A DNA stretch of 64,000 bases, taken from Fragilariopsis cylindrus CCMP1102. Taxonomy: Eukaryota; Bacillariophyta; Bacillariophyceae; Bacillariales; Bacillariaceae. Location: the NCBI GenBank assembly GCA_900095095.1, contig FMBT01000296.1, positions 62,001 through 126,000 on the forward strand, given 5' to 3'. This document shows, one piece after another, positions 21,688-32,536 of the stretch. Numbering within the stretch: the stretch's first letter is position 1; each line of letters opens with the position of its first letter. Both the position numbers and the translations under genes were made by a program. The notes beneath the pieces are model-generated. The model was not told the origin of the DNA. It saw only the letters and a program-made list of their open reading frames with translations, and made no database searches.

Positions 21688-22203
21688 TTATTTCGTTGTT
21701 GAAGTTTGTATAAGATAGATGTGATTTTCATCACGTGCAATAATGTATCGTATTGCTGCATTATCAAATGTAATTGTCATACGATTTAATCCAGCAGAAG
21801 CCGCAGAACCAGATCGTTTTTCTTCTTGTTCTTGTCCAGCAGCAGAAGCAAGAACTAATGATGTTGATTCGACTATCATTTTATATAATATTGGTGCATC
21901 TTTTATTAGGCCTTCCCCACCGCCATTACTACGTGATGATGAAGATGTTGATGTTGATGACGATGATCGAACAATATTACCATATAAATCTAATACAGCA
22001 TATGCTTGTTGATCAGGAATTGGTGAAAGTTCTGGATCGTATGCTATTGCTATTGCTTGTATTACTGAGTCTGCTGTTGTTGTTGTTGTTGTTGTTGTTG
22101 AAGGATGATTGGACGGAGTGACATAATTAGCATTCGTCATCGTTGAATTTGAGTTGTTGGTATTAACCTCAAACTGTCGTTGCTGCTGTTCTAAGGACAT
22201 CAT
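21688..22203 (-). CDS. LAMTOR4: LAMTOR4/roadblock-like Ragulator subunit (copy B)
   Basis: The gene encodes 171 residues from ATG 22203 (a second ATG follows immediately at 22200, aligning with the start MASLEQQ of copy A). The domain matches copy A nearly throughout: YDPELSPIPDQQAYAVLDLY, IKDAPILYKMIVESTSLVLA and LNRMTITFDNAAIRYIIARD. Differences are confined to the low-complexity leader, the Ser-rich loop and a Gly/Ala insertion before the last strands. About 100 bp upstream and 40 bp downstream are also alignable between the copies, so the duplication included flanking DNA. The copies are inverted and 10.5 kb apart. Both are intact, so both may be expressed; if they belong to Ragulator they could be alternative subunits. 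The family call rests on motif order and not on a search. Confidence 0.6.
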   Translation of the reverse strand: MMSLEQQQRQFEVNTNNSNSTMTNANYVTPSNHPSTTTTTTTTADSVIQAIAIAYDPELSPIPDQQAYAVLDLYGNIVRSSSSTSTSSSSRSNGGGEGLIKDAPILYKMIVESTSLVLASAAGQEQEEKRSGSAASAGLNRMTITFDNAAIRYIIARDENHIYLIQTSTTK

Positions 22204-24110
22204 GTTATTCTTATATAATACTAATATAGTATAATATCGATTGGACGATTCGATTCGATTCGTTGTTCTTTTGTTTTGTTTTATTTTATTTTATTTTATT
22301 TTGTTTTCTTCTTCTTCGTTACTATACTATACGGTCGTCCGCTTTTTAGTAGTGTTTTCGCGTTTTCATTTGTTGTTTTTCAAAGACTTGTTCACGTCAG
22401 AGGTTAGGTAAGGTTAGGTTAGGTCAGAGCGAGAGGTTAGGTAATGATGTTAGTATTTGATTCTTCGATTTGATTTGATTCATTCGATTTGATATTTGAT
22501 TTATCGGTATGTGTTGTATCGTATTGTATATTGTGCACAAAGACTAGCTAAGTACCAGAAAAACCATAAGCGCGCTTTTGCGGAGAAGAATTGAGGTCAG
22601 TCTAGGTCAGTCTTCAATAATCTCTCGCGCATTTTCACTGTATAAAGAGGTGGCATAGGTCGACCTAGGTCATGACCTACTGTCCTCTTTATCGTGTGGA
22701 AATGCGCGAGAGGGAAATTGAAGACTGACCTATACTGACCTATACTCGAGTCGTGGATGGTTTTGCATTTTCGAAGCGCGCGGGTTACTAACAAGCAGAC
22801 GCACACTGAACGTTACTAAAGTAGTACTGTACAGTAGAACGCCGACAATTTGCATGTGTGTTTGTGTGTGTGTTTGTGTGTGCCGCAATAATATAATCAA
22901 TCATCATAATTACGATGAATTCATTCGATTTGATTCGTTCAATTCGATCATATCGGCTCGGTTCGATCCTGTGTGGTGGTGCGTGGTTGTGATGGTGATG
23001 GTGGTTGTGTTCCAGATATGTAGCCTAGCCTGGTCTTGCCTAGCTGATGCAGGTAGACAGGCATGCAGGTATGTCATGCTTTATGGTGCATTTCGTTCGA
23101 ACGAACGACGGAGGAGATCGAAAGAAAATTAGGGACGGGGGACGGGAGCGACAGAACGAAACAAGAAAGAGATGGGAAATACTAGAGAGACAGAATAGAA
23201 TAGAACAGACAGACAGATTACAATATACGCCCCCCGTGGTAATGTAAAACAACCAGAGAAGAGTCAAAACTTTTCAACGAAATGAAACGAAACGGGGTGG
23301 AAGGAAGGAAAGCCACACAGAACGAGGCAAGAGAATGGGAATATATAATCATACAAAAAAACCAATCCTTATTACGGCATGACATGGCAGCAGCGAACCA
23401 ATCAACCAACACGTGTTCGTTTTTGTATTCACTCTATATCAACATTACAGCAGTATAAATAGTAGTATTTGTACAAGCACTATGTGCTAGTATGTATGCT
23501 GTTGTGTCTGATGGATGCATTTATTCTTTTTCGATTCGATTCGAATCGAATCGAATCGATGAATGGTCCAGTATTGTTGGAAGAGACAGGCAAAAGAAAT
23601 TAATGATCCATCTATGGTTGGGTAAGGATCTTATCACAACTCGTTGCGAGGATCATGGTTAGAAAACCAATCACTTCGATGGTTAGGTACCGTATACGAT
23701 TCATATACTATATAGCTGATGGAGGTAAGAATGAGAAAAGCTAGATGTTAAAATGAGAAAATAAGAAACTTTTTGTGAATAGTTATAGGTTATAAACAAT
23801 GCTCTGTTTACAAAATCTTTAATTACTTAGTCAGTGATTATGACTTATAATACTGTATCCTACAATATACTCTACTATTTGCAAAACACCTATGAAAATA
23901 CAGTGTCAAGGTAATACGTTCTAGAAATAAAGAGAAGGAAAGAGGATGTGTCGCAATTCTTTGCTTGCATCAGTCGTGCTTTATGTACTTTTAAAACCAA
24001 GAAATCTCGCGGCACCCTTTCGGGGTTTGAGAGAAACTATAAATAGCGGAATTATTTTTTTGTTATTTTTCTGCTGCTGATAAGTCAGTTGTTGTAGTAC
24101 TACTCCAGTA
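22204..24110. other. Intergenic; promoter of LAMTOR4-like copy B plus a foldback
   Basis: The first 120 bp are the 5' flank of copy B (repeats of ATTCG and ATTTT). A short GGTTAG-rich patch lies at 22402-22445. The hairpin at 22570-22785 is listed separately. From 22850 to 24060 there are only short repeats, including (TG)n near 22855-22880 and ATTCG/AATCG palindromes near 23530-23560. No gene is seen. Confidence 0.5.
22570..22785. repeat. Long imperfect inverted repeat (hairpin/foldback)
   Basis: The left arm (22594-22650) and right arm (22684-22746) are reverse complements over about 55 bp, with a few mismatches and short gaps. Shared cores are AGGTCAGTCTTCAAT and CTCTCGCGCATTT, each closing towards AAAGAGG. 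The 33-bp loop is itself palindromic (TAGGTCGACCTA and AGGTCATGACCT). Outside the arms, GCGCGCTT near 22571 and AAGCGCGC near 22775 also pair. This could be a foldback or MITE-like element, or a transcribed hairpin. Confidence 0.75.
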
Positions 24111-24280
24111 CTAGCAGTACGTAGAAGTAGTACATGTGGTGGATACTGCTGCAGCTTGTGCTACTGGATGAAGTACTAATGTCGACACAACAGCCTTCGG
24201 TCTTGTTAGAGTTAAATTCTGTACACGTTCTAATCCATATACTTGATTTAAATTAGATGAAAAATCTTTTCGTGGTGGAC

Positions 24281-27133
24281 TTAATGTGAAATCCCTCCAA
24301 GTAGAAGACGTACGAGTAGGACAACAAAAATAGTACCTGTCGTAGTATTTTTAGGATCATCAACAACCTCGTTATTATCGTCGTCGTCGTGATGTTGCTG
24401 TTGCTGCTGATATTCGAAACTGGCAGTGGGTGTAATGGTATCGGTGGTGGTGAAAAATACAGTATCATTACCAGTACCAGTACCAGTACCAGTACCGGTT
24501 GTTTCTGTATTGCTATCATCAACTGCAGTTGTTTCTTCATCTTCTTCATCATCATCTGTATCAACATCATGTTGTTTATTCCATAATTTCATAAGTGTTG
24601 ATGCCATAGGATTGACACAATCACCACAACGATTAGTATCGAATGATATTGCTTTTTCAATAATGAAACTACAACCATGATTGGCATCGTTATGGTCTTT
24701 ATTAATCCCACTGCCACTGCCACTGCCATGACCACATGATGGTGTTAATGAATCCCACAGTGATTGGAGTGATCCTTTTGATGATGGTGTGTTATTATTA
24801 TTATCATCATCATCCTTGATTGCTATTGATTTTTCACTACTACCACTATTATTTCCATCATCACAACATATATCATCATCATTACCACCACCTGTTATTG
24901 CAATCTCTGCTGCAGTAATAGCTTCTACCGCCTCAGCTAATGATTCACGTCGTCGTCGTCGATGTGTATTATTACTGCGAATCGATCGGAATACACCAAC
25001 ATTAGCAGCAACCTCATCAACGCTGTCATCATCATCATACTTGTCGTCGTTGGGGGTAGTACAGTTGTTGTTGTTGTTGTTATTATTGCTGTTAGTAATC
25101 TCATCCTTATCATCATTTGGGGTTTTTGTATTTATGGTAGCGTCTTCTCCTTCTTCTGCGATGACTGCCTCATCGTCAACAACAACATCAACAATCTCGG
25201 TTGTTGCTATTGCTGTTACGGATTTATTGACATTGACATTGACATTGACATTGAGATTCCGATTACGAGTAGCACTTCGAGTTGATCGGAATACACCATC
25301 ATTATTATTATTTTGGTGAGCCGTGTTCTTCTTCGGTGTCAATGTCAGTGTCAATGGGTTGGTCGTATAAGACTTCTTCGGTGGTGCCGTCTCAGACTCA
25401 GACGACGACGACGTTGTTAATCTCGGTGTTGCTGGTATTGTTGTAATGAGTAGTGGATCTTCTTCATCATTATTGGAGATACTATCCTCATCTTCATCCT
25501 CATCCTCATCATCGCACAATTGTTGTTGTTTTTGTTGTTGTGGAAAATGATATCCTTCATTTATTCCAGGTGTTGATGGTGTTGCTATCAATATATCAGT
25601 AGTAGCAATTCTACTACTAGCAGTAGCAGTAGGAGTAGCAGTAGGAGTAGATTTACTTCTTAATTTGGAATTTGATCTTGTTGTTACCATCGTCGTTGTT
25701 GTTGACGGCGTTGATCTTGTTGTTACCATCGTTGATTTTGATATAGTACTACTAGTACCATGCCGATATGATATAATATCTTTATCAAGTCTCTTTGCAG
25801 TAGAAGGTGACAGTAAAAGACGATTGATATCTATATTCTTCTTCTTGTTGGTAGTAGAAGTAGAGGTAGAAACACCATCAGCATCACTATCGTCTTTGCT
25901 ACTTGCAGCCACGGTCGTCGTCGTTGTTGTTGTACCTGTTGCTGTTGCTGATCGTAATCGCAATGCTGGACAATGTCCAATATTATTGTTATTTCTACGA
26001 GGATGAGGACGACGACAACGTTTTGCACCAGAATCTAATAAACGCATCGATGTTGTTTTTGATGTTCTTGAACAACCTTCTTCGGTTGTTGGTGGTGATG
26101 AAAAAGAAATAGATTTCTGTTGCTGTTGCTGCTGATGTTGTTGTAGTAGTTGAGTCCTTTGGCGATATTTTTTTAATAAACGACTTGTACCAGGTGGAGA
26201 TGATAACCAAATATGATGATTATTATTATTATTATTATGACTTGGTTTGCTTGGCACTGTTGCTGGAGATACCATTATTTTCGTTGTAGTTATCGTCGTG
26301 GATGGTGGAGTACTAGTACTACAAAATTTTCGTAGTATAGGTGACGAAAATATTGGTGATAGAATCTTCATGCTACTTGTACTTATCTTTCTTCTTGATG
26401 ATGAAGATAGTAATGATTGTTTAGAACGATACTCGTTAAGGAGAAGAAGATTTTCGCTGTAATCGTAATTGTCATTCGTATTCTCAATGGCAGGCGGAGG
26501 TGGAGGCCCTGGGGTAGATGAATTTGTATCTGTATCTGCAGTAGCAACAGCATGTGTTACATTTGTTGTTCTTCTACTTCCAAATGAAGTAAATGCAGAT
26601 ATTGATGGAGCAGCAGGAAATGGAAATAATGTTCGTGATGTTAATGATAGTCCTAATTCATCATCATTTTGTTTATGTTGTGGTTGGATTATTGATGGAT
26701 GTATTATTGATAGAGACGACGATGGCGGTGACTTCGGTGGAGCTGATAATGATGGTCGTGTTTGCGTTGGTGCTACTTGTGCTTGTGGTGACTGTATTAT
26801 TGTTGCGTTGTTGTAGTGTGCATGTGCAGCATGAGCACGTGCAAGATCCTGATCACGACGAATGTTGCTAGTATCATTATTAGTATTAGAATTTATTTTT
26901 TTCTTACTTGCTGATCTAGTAAATAATCGTCGTCGTCCATCTCCTAATAATCTATTGTGACTTGGTGTTCTTGTGGTTGCTGGACAAATCCTGCCAATCG
27001 CAGTTGCTGTTGTTGGTGTTGTTTGTCCATCTCCTAATAATACTGACGCTGCTGATGCGTTCTCTTTGTCATTATTGAAAACACCACCTCGACGACGTTG
27101 ATGATGACCTCCTGTGGTTGCTGCAGCTATCAT
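24281..27133 (-). CDS. Large low-complexity protein with KEN-box-like motif
   Basis: The frame encodes 950 residues from ATG 27133, rich in Thr, Ser, Asn and Asp with no recognised globular domain. The N-terminus contains FNNDKENASA, a KEN-box-like sequence of the kind that targets cell-cycle proteins to the APC/C ligase, followed by basic patches (GDGRRRLFTRSASKKK, and AKRCRRPHPRRNN later). Several PATP/TPTP-type phosphosite-like motifs and acidic runs occur in the second half. Two repeated elements read VFRS-(T/I)-RS. A nuclear, cell-cycle-regulated protein is a guess. The last 15 codons (VVLLVRLLLGGISH) look unlike the rest. A different minus-strand frame stays open and coding-like down to a TAG at 24111-24113 (TWRDFTLSPPRKDF, then VYGLERVQNLTLTRPKAV), so a small intron or frameshift near 24310-24345 may hide the true C-terminus. 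Confidence 0.6.
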   Translation of the reverse strand: MIAAATTGGHHQRRRGGVFNNDKENASAASVLLGDGQTTPTTATAIGRICPATTRTPSHNRLLGDGRRRLFTRSASKKKINSNTNNDTSNIRRDQDLARAHAAHAHYNNATIIQSPQAQVAPTQTRPSLSAPPKSPPSSSLSIIHPSIIQPQHKQNDDELGLSLTSRTLFPFPAAPSISAFTSFGSRRTTNVTHAVATADTDTNSSTPGPPPPPAIENTNDNYDYSENLLLLNEYRSKQSLLSSSSRRKISTSSMKILSPIFSSPILRKFCSTSTPPSTTITTTKIMVSPATVPSKPSHNNNNNNHHIWLSSPPGTSRLLKKYRQRTQLLQQHQQQQQQKSISFSSPPTTEEGCSRTSKTTSMRLLDSGAKRCRRPHPRRNNNNIGHCPALRLRSATATGTTTTTTTVAASSKDDSDADGVSTSTSTTNKKKNIDINRLLLSPSTAKRLDKDIISYRHGTSSTISKSTMVTTRSTPSTTTTMVTTRSNSKLRSKSTPTATPTATASSRIATTDILIATPSTPGINEGYHFPQQQKQQQLCDDEDEDEDEDSISNNDEEDPLLITTIPATPRLTTSSSSESETAPPKKSYTTNPLTLTLTPKKNTAHQNNNNDGVFRSTRSATRNRNLNVNVNVNVNKSVTAIATTEIVDVVVDDEAVIAEEGEDATINTKTPNDDKDEITNSNNNNNNNNCTTPNDDKYDDDDSVDEVAANVGVFRSIRSNNTHRRRRRESLAEAVEAITAAEIAITGGGNDDDICCDDGNNSGSSEKSIAIKDDDDNNNNTPSSKGSLQSLWDSLTPSCGHGSGSGSGINKDHNDANHGCSFIIEKAISFDTNRCGDCVNPMASTLMKLWNKQHDVDTDDDEEDEETTAVDDSNTETTGTGTGTGTGNDTVFFTTTDTITPTASFEYQQQQQHHDDDDNNEVVDDPKNTTTGTIFVVLLVRLLLGGISH

Positions 27134-28905
27134 ATTTCGTCGTCGACTACGGTACAGTACACGTTAAATTGATTGATTTGATTGATGACACACAAGAAGA
27201 AAAAGAAGAAGAAGTAAGTAAGTAAGTAAGTAAGAAAAGGAAATGAAGTTTCGTTTCTTTCACCACTCTAATTTTTTTATGAACAAACAACGGTTAAGGA
27301 TTGCGATTTCGATTGCGCCTTCGCATTTACGAAAAAACTTAAAAATTAAATGCAACTTACCTTCGTGCCGGTGTATTAAATTCTAAGAAATGACGTTCAT
27401 TACGATCAGGAACGTTAGTGATGATGGTCATGATCTAGTCTAGTCTAGTCTAGTCCTCACGTCTTATCCTGTCTTCCTTCCTTCCTTCTATTGTTTTATT
27501 TTATTGTATTATATTGGAATATAATATAATGTCCTATCGCTCTCCTTCTCCTCAGTCCAGTCCTCGTTTGTAGATCACAGTAGATTAGATGAGCGTACTG
27601 ACTCGAAGCGGAGTGAAACTAAAGTACAGGAGAATTGGTTTGGTTTGTTATTTGTTCTTTGCGTTTTTTTCGCGTTCGCTTTTTCTGATGTGTGTCGGGG
27701 TGGGATCAAGCAACGGGCGGAGACGACACTGATACTGATACTGATAAAAACTCCAGCTTTCAATTGAAGAAAATTCTGTAGCTGCAACCGACAATGTGCA
27801 GCTGCGCTTGCGTTATTTTGACGACTGCGTAATACGGGTACAGTAACGTAAAAACTCCCAGCTGCTTGTTTGACAAAACGACAATATAACTGACTTTAAA
27901 AATGATGAAAATAGCAATTAGCATACTGTAGAACAATGCGTGTCGCTTTGCAGAACCGTTCAGATTGCATTACCGTGGCTTTCTAACTCTTTCTAACAGC
28001 ACACACACGTATTTTATCTAATTATTTCATTAATTCAAATTTAAAAATTAAACTTGCGAGTAAGAAAGCCCCCGCTCACGACTCACATAATATAATTTAT
28101 GTACTAGTATGATCATACTGTATGATTAGATGAATGGTTATAGGTACGATATGAATGTATGTATGATCCTCTCCATTTATTGGAGGGTACGTTTATATAG
28201 TGAAAACATATATATGAGATCGCGATTCCACGCGGAGCATTGTGAATTTTGGAAGCATTCTATTTGTTCTCTCTCCTTCTCTCTCTCCTCCTAAACGATA
28301 CAAAAGCAGTGGAATGAGAAAATGAATGGCTGGCTGATAAGCCATTTTCGTAATAGGAGGATGCCTAGCCTATCATTGGCTGAAAATTAGAATGATTACA
28401 GGTACCGGTACTTCATTGAAAGAAGTGGGGGAGAATTTAGCTCATATGCCATGCTTATTTTATAACCATGTACAGTACTACAGGGAAGTGTGATTAGAGG
28501 TATTTGGCGACGACGATGACGACGACCCTTCTTATTTTTTCCTCGCGCACTACTGTGCCGCTGACATCCAGCACACATCAAACAGACATCAAACAGATTT
28601 TGTTTGTTGTACTGGTACGTGATTGGTTTTGTCGCTTTGTGAGCCACGTAACCCCCTTTTTTTAATCGAAATCTTTTTTAAAAGCTACAGTAGTACAAAA
28701 AACTTGCGCGATCCAAAAAATAAATCCAAATTCAACTTGAAGATTTTTTTCACGATAGACTACTATATCCTACGTTACAGTTTTCCTATTATCACGGTTC
28801 CCTTGTACAGTAACGTTACAATTTGTAAACCTTTCATGAATTCAACACATAATTTAATTTAATATATCAAATCAAATCAAATAAATAATCAAACTCCAAT
28901 CTACA
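27134..28905. other. Divergent intergenic region upstream of the light-harvesting gene
   Basis: Promoters of the large minus-strand gene and of the Lhcf gene must lie here. Features are short repeats only: (AAGT)n near 27210-27232, (CTAGT)n near 27434-27455, and (AATCA)n near 28867-28882 directly before the Lhcf start. I cannot assign a TATA box or light-response element with confidence. Confidence 0.45.
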
Positions 28906-29688
28906 ATGAAATCTGTTATCATCGCCACCCTTATCGCTTCTGCCGCTGCTTTCGCACCTGCACAACAAAAGTCAACCTCCACTTCGTTGGCTGCATTCGA
29001 AGATGAACTTGGTGTTCAGGTATGTGTTGCTATTTTGTTTAGTTTTTTACCTTGTGTATTCGCTTCCTACCGATAGTACTCCTTTCTATCCTTCTTCTTC
29101 TTCGACAACAGTATTTCTCACCCCGTCTTTCCGTTCATGTTACTCTTCACTCCATTCTCGTACCTCATTATATCCTTAATTACTATTAACTATTAATAAC
29201 GAAAGGCACCAATCGGATTCTGGGATCCTTTAGGTATGGTCGATGGTGTCAACCAAGAACGATTCGATCAATTACGATACACTGAAATCAAACATGGACG
29301 TGTTGCAATGTTAGCCTTCCTTGGATTTGTCGTCCAAGAAGCCGGCATCCGTCTTCCAGGAGATATTGATTTCTCCGGAACTTCCTTTGCCTCCATCCCT
29401 GCCGGTGCGGGAGCACTTTCTGCCGTACCCAAGGGTGGACTCGTCCAACTTTTTGCCTTCGTTCTCGTGCTTGAATTTATCATGCGTGATAACTCTGGTG
29501 ATGGTGAATTCATTGGTGATTTCCGATCGGGAACCATCGATTTCGGTTGGGATACCTTCGACGAAGAAGAAAAAATGAGCAAACGTGCCATTGAATTGAA
29601 CAATGGACGTGCGGCACAAATGGGTATTCTTGGTCTTATGATCCATGAACAACTTGGTAACTTAGGAACTGTCATCCCTGGTCTTTAA
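28906..29688 (+). CDS. Lhcf: Fucoxanthin-chlorophyll a/c binding protein (Lhcf type)
   Basis: Two exons (28906-29019 and 29206-29688) flank a 186-bp GT-AG intron (donor CAG|GTATGT, acceptor AAAG|GCACC) and give 198 residues, the normal FCP length. Residues 1-16 are an ER-type signal ending in ASAAAFAPAQ, the ASAFAP-like motif for import into a four-membrane plastid. Helix 1 has the chlorophyll-binding EIKHGRVAML (Glu65/Arg70) and helix 3 has ELNNGRAAQMGILGLMIHEQ, the paired Glu/Arg motif. FCP signatures between them include GIRLPGDIDFSGTSF and GEFIGDFRSGTIDFGWD. The product is a thylakoid antenna protein that binds chlorophyll a, chlorophyll c and fucoxanthin and passes energy to the photosystems. 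It is intact and isolated, with no second copy in this window. It could be assigned to Lhcf by similarity to canonical diatom FCPs; the exact subfamily number cannot be given. Confidence 0.93.
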
Positions 29689-30074
29689 ATTGAGTCTACT
29701 TCATTTATTTATTTGGTGCCCGTGATAGGTACTATCTACAACAATACTAATACGATGACGGCGTTTACATAATTTAATAAATCATATAAAAAAGCCTCCT
29801 TATTACGTATACACTTCAAACCTTTCTTTCTTTTACTATTTACTCTTTTTCTTCGTGCGTGTATATTTTACAGTGTTACTAGTGTTGAAATAATAGAGTA
29901 AGTACAGTATTACACAACGACCTGTGTAAGTACGTACTTTGTCTATAATAAAAGTATCCAGCTGGTTATTGATGTTAGTCCATCCTCCATTTTTATCATG
30001 GCAGTGTATTGTAAGCGCACTGAAAAATTAAACAGAACGTCTATCATCTACTACTAGTAGCCTATGACACTGCT

Positions 30075-30202
30075 TACCGGTATGTGAAAGGGCCTTTTTG
30101 TCTAATCTTCCCGCATATTATGATATAGTATGTGTTATTAACGCTGTCACCGGTATGTATGTAAAAGGCCCTTTCTGTCTATGATATTATGTGTTATTAA
30201 CG
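30075..30202. repeat. Local direct duplication, about 60-70 bp
   Basis: The segment starting ACCGGTATGTGAAAGGGCCT at 30075 and ending GTGTTATTAACG near 30144 recurs at about 30149-30202, with small indels. Both copies share the ACCGGTATGT start, the GGCCTTT core and the TATGTGTTATTAACG end. Confidence 0.75.
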
Positions 30203-30512
30203 TCGCATCATTTTATTACTGCACCACACATCATGCATCATGCATCATCTAATCGCACAAATATTCTGTGAGAAGAACACATCAGCACATCAACAAGAAT
30301 CCACATCGATGCTACATGCATTCTACGAACATTACAGGTAGTTAGTCCTACACACAGTTACCGTATATTACCACCACCACATTCGCACGCTCATCTCTCA
30401 GGAAGATTCTTCGTAGTACGGTACGCCAATAATAATTCGGACAAAGTAGAATAATCCAGTACTGCCTTGTAGTCCTACTAGTAGTACGTACGCCTCTTCA
30501 ATATTGTCACGA

Positions 30513-30596
30513 CACGACACGACACGACACGAGACGAGACGAAATGAAATGAAATGAAATGAAATGAAATGAAATGAAATGAAATGAAATGAAATG
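30513..30596. repeat. Pentamer arrays (CACGA)n and (GAAAT)n
   Basis: Units of CACGA (about 30509-30532) pass through GAGAC into about eleven GAAAT units (about 30540-30595). A minus-strand frame across this translates to repeated SFHFI and is not a gene. Confidence 0.9.
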
Positions 30597-31706
30597 GAAC
30601 GAACAAATAATACTATAATAATTATATATTCCGACGGTGTCATGTTATTCCTGATGGCAGTGCCTTTAGCTATAACCATATCTGCTGCTTATTTTCATTT
30701 TCATCTTCTTCTTTTGGTTGGATTGTCCATCTATCCATCCATCCATCCATCGTATATCATCGATCCATCGTATATCGTATTTAATTTGGGCGTCCGTTTT
30801 GTGATGTGAGAGAGGACGATCCATCGTATATCGCGTCCATTTGTATGAGAGAGGACTCGATGCTAAGTAAGGTGTCGAAAGAAAAGTTGATTGATGGGGG
30901 GGGGGGGGGGGGGGACCATTCATCATGTTATGTTATCATTCATTCGTCAATTCATTCATAAAGTATGGTGTTCGTGTTTTCATGATGTGTCAATATTTCC
31001 ATTACTTTTTATATTGTATAGTACTTGTACGACTGTTAAAATACAAAATACACAAACACCAATTGAATCGAACTAGTCAAATATATGTACGTTTGGTAGC
31101 ACGTTTGGAATATAGAAAAAGTCTTCATGTGTTGTCGTTGTTTACCTTGTAGCCGATAACGGTACTATGTACCGGTATGATAAACAAGCTTAAAGGACAA
31201 CAAGCAGAGATCAATATCTCTCTCTTTCTTTGAAGATGAATTGTAATAATCATAGAGACTGCCTAAATAAACAAGTGTGTTATTAAGGACTTTTACCATT
31301 TGAACAGATCGTTGTATTGCAATAGCAATATCAATAGAGATATCTACAGAACAAGAAGAACCATATCTCTTTTATCAGTGTAGAGATTGATCCGTATTCA
31401 AGAAGGGTGGGTGAGTAATAGCCTGGTAGAACAGAACAACCGCAGCAGTAATAGTCTATCTACTAGGGAAGTGAGAAGCTAGCAAGCCCTTACCATATTA
31501 AGTAAGAACATTAATAGCATCTGTTTCACCGATCCATTGTTTGTGAAACGTATCAACGCCGTACGCTGTACGCATAGAAGAACCCAACCGCCGTACAGCC
31601 TCTAGAAATAGTCCTTTCTCAAGGCGCAGGAAAAAAATTCAAATAGATATATACAAATACAAAAGTTGAAGTTGAAGTACTACATTACATTATAAGAAGG
31701 TAGGCA

Positions 31707-32084
31707 ATGTCCGGATCAGAGTTAGGCACCATTCGTTGCTGCTGTCCTCAATGATAGCACAAATGAATGGAATAAAAAATGACATAGATGAATTAACGAC
31801 GACTACAGTGACAGAATAGATAGATGACAGCTTACTTGTGTACAAATCACGGGGTAAGAATGGTAGTTACACCGGTCCATTATGAAACATCCTTCAACAA
31901 TGCGGAACCGATATTTCATGAGGGTGAAATTGATAATGATGCAATTATTGGCTTACGCTTTACTGGCCAAAATAGCAGCAATAATGAGAACGATGATGGT
32001 AATGCCGTTATTACTGTGTTGCCTTTGACTTTGATCGAAGAAATAGTAATTCGATTGGGGTGGAATTGTCCTACAATTATTTGA
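31707..32084 (+). pseudogene. Unknown small-gene relic, copy 1
   Basis: An ATG at 31707 (ATGTCCGGATCAGA) starts a frame that stops after 15 codons. About 110 bp on, a stretch (TACAAATCACGGGGTAAGAA, then CCATTATGAAAC) matches the middle of copy 2 at about 32680-32725, but in disrupted frames. An 86-codon frame at 31824-32084 covers this part; I treat it as part of the relic. The family is not recognised. The shared ATGTCCGG start and the common middle indicate that the two relics, 830 bp apart, arose by tandem duplication. Confidence 0.35.
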
Positions 32085-32536
32085 AAAAAAAATAATGAAT
32101 CAACTGTTCATTTTCTAAATGGGGAATGCGCATATAATGATGGAAACGCTTCCGAGAAAACTGGTAGCACATTTTAATAGGGTGGTGGCAGTAATTGGAC
32201 CAGTGTATACGTGACAGGTAATCACCGATATGAAATACTACTGTTTGCAAAATAATGAGATCAGGAATCCTCAGCAGCATCCTCAAGACTTAAATAACAA
32301 GATTAGTATTTGACAAAAAGTGATCGAAGTAAGTGGTATTATATCTGTATTTAAAAAAAATAAGAACAGTAATTCAAGTACTACCACAACATCTCATGAC
32401 AAAAAAGATGTACCTAGAGTACAAGCGTAAAATCCCTGAGTTCTATGGTCGTCCAAAGAGCAAGAATCATTAGCTAAGACAAATACAAATACAAATACAA
32501 ATTTAAATGCAAATGCAAATGCAAATGCAAGATGTA

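Larger units (their letters stand above)
29689..31706. other. Intergenic, repeat-rich
   Basis: This 2-kb spacer holds the duplicated segment at 30075-30202 and pentamer arrays at 30513-30596 (listed separately). It also has a run of CATC units at 30728-30750, repeats of GTATATCG near 30752-30830, and a 19-G homopolymer at 30896-30914. No gene is recognised. Confidence 0.55.

Noticed and set aside
22402-22445. GGTTAGGT-like repeats resembling telomeric DNA
   Set aside because: Only a few irregular units, interrupted by AGGTCAGAGCGAGA; not a telomere or a convincing interstitial telomeric array.
22965-22985. GGTTCGATCC, similar to a tRNA T-loop B box
   Set aside because: No matching A box, anticodon arm or acceptor stem nearby. 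No tRNA gene was found anywhere in the window.
24789-25319. 176-codon plus-strand frame rich in Leu, Val and Ser
   Set aside because: It is antisense to the low-complexity region of the large minus-strand gene and reflects codon repeats only.
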